From NCBI GenBank assembly GCA_026770585.1, contig MU647405.1, positions 41,764 to 53,130 of the forward strand: a DNA stretch of 11,367 bases. Reading direction: 5' to 3'. The notes beneath the pieces are model-generated. The model did not search any database. It was not told the DNA's origin and worked only from the letters and a program-made list of their open reading frames with translations. Source of the DNA: Baffinella frigidus. Taxonomy: Eukaryota; Cryptophyceae; Cryptomonadales; Baffinellaceae. A program made the translations under genes and the position numbers. Positions 11,021-11,367 of the stretch are shown here, piece after piece (position 1 is the stretch's first letter; each line of letters opens with the position of its first letter).

Positions 11021-11096
11021 GTACCCCCCCCCCCAACCCTCACCCCCTAAACCGCGCGCGAAATCGCCGCACTGCCGCACGTGCGTGCCGACCTTG

Positions 11097-11210
11097 TTTT
11101 GCGCTGATCGATCACCACTATTTTGTAAAGCAACTCATGTGGTGGCCCAAAGAGGGTTTATCGTACCGATTGGGCCGCCATTATTTTGTAAAGCAACTCA
11201 CCTCTAGCGC
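11097..11210. repeat. Inverted and direct repeat module in the exon P intron
   Basis: TATTTTGTAAAGCAACTCA occurs at about 11119-11137 and 11182-11200. Between them GGTGGCCCAA (11141-11150) and TTGGGCCGCC (11170-11179) form a 10-bp inverted repeat with one mismatch. Possibly a small mobile element; function unknown. Confidence 0.5.
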
Positions 11211-11239
11211 ACCTCAAAAAAAAACTGCAACACTGTATC

Positions 11240-11303
11240 CGCGGCATCGACAGCCTCCTACGCGTGCCTGCTCGTCGCCCTCCTCCGACGCCCTGCCAAC
11301 ACT
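11240..11303 (+). pseudogene. Exon P copy 3, 5'-truncated, donor kept
   Basis: From GCATCGACAGCCTCCTACGC to GCCAACACT, then donor GTACACC. Differences from exon P are mainly third-position. The acceptor and the first ten or so codons are missing. Confidence 0.72.
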
Positions 11304-11349
11304 GTACACCCCCCAACCCCCCAAACCCAAACGGCAAAGTTGAAAAGAC

Positions 11350-11367
11350 ATATATATATATATATAT
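11350..11367. repeat. TA microsatellite
   Basis: Perfect (AT)n at the window end, preceded by aaagttgaaaagac. Confidence 0.95.

Noticed and set aside
90-11303. Whole-exon duplication creating alternative (mutually exclusive) exons
   Set aside because: Nearly all extra copies lack one splice site, so they cannot act as exons. Only exon P copy 1 remains a candidate.
1-11367. Assembly artefact of mixed haplotypes as the cause of exon copies
   Set aside because: Not fully excluded. However, copies are single-sided, diverged to different degrees and consistently polar, which a haplotype mix would not produce. Spanning long reads would settle it.

Overview
The window looks like nuclear DNA of a eukaryote, most likely an alga or other protist with Arabidopsis-type telomeric sequence. 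Spacers are built from CCCTAAA-type heptamers (TTTAGGG on the other strand), coding blocks are short, GC-rich and in standard code, and they are bounded by GT...AG introns. No prokaryotic gene, rRNA, tRNA or CRISPR array was seen. The lineage cannot be fixed by eye. A prasinophyte such as Cymbomonas, or a dinoflagellate or chromerid, would fit; this is a guess.

Almost everything that can be explained belongs to one gene on the + strand that runs off both ends. Sixteen small exons (50-135 nt, called A to P here) lie in order at 90-194, 740-832, 1726-1860, 2323-2391, 2952-3005, 3589-3667, 4981-5063, 5613-5672, 6125-6205, 6895-6954, 7399-7448, 7918-7987, 8524-8622, 9099-9224, 10226-10342 and 10937-11020. 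Every acceptor is CAG and every donor GT. The junction phases agree, and the joined exons (1365 nt) give 455 codons without a stop. The product is rich in charged, helix-like segments. I do not recognise the family and assign no function.

Almost every exon is accompanied by partial, diverged copies of itself, and these follow one rule. Copies upstream of the complete exon keep the acceptor and the 5' part but lose the 3' end and donor. Copies downstream keep the 3' part and donor but lose the acceptor and 5' end. The pattern holds for about 30 copies of 15 exons (only exon K has none). It is what tandem duplications straddling exon/intron junctions would leave behind. Each intron therefore opens with decoy donors and closes with decoy acceptors, with telomere-like repeat in between.

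By region: 1-89 TA repeat and intron end; 90-739 exon A, its copies and a terminal-inverted-repeat element; 740-1725 exon B and early C copies with ATG/ATA repeats; 1726-2951 exons C and D in telomere-like sequence; 2952-3588 exon E with GA/GT tracts; 3589-4980 exon F amplified about six times; 4981-8622 exons G to M, dominated by telomere-like 7-mers; 8623-10225 exon N, a dispersed hairpin repeat and a minisatellite tied to exon O; 10226-11367 exons O and P, ending in TA repeat. A TA microsatellite at both ends suggests that the window is a contig broken at simple repeats.
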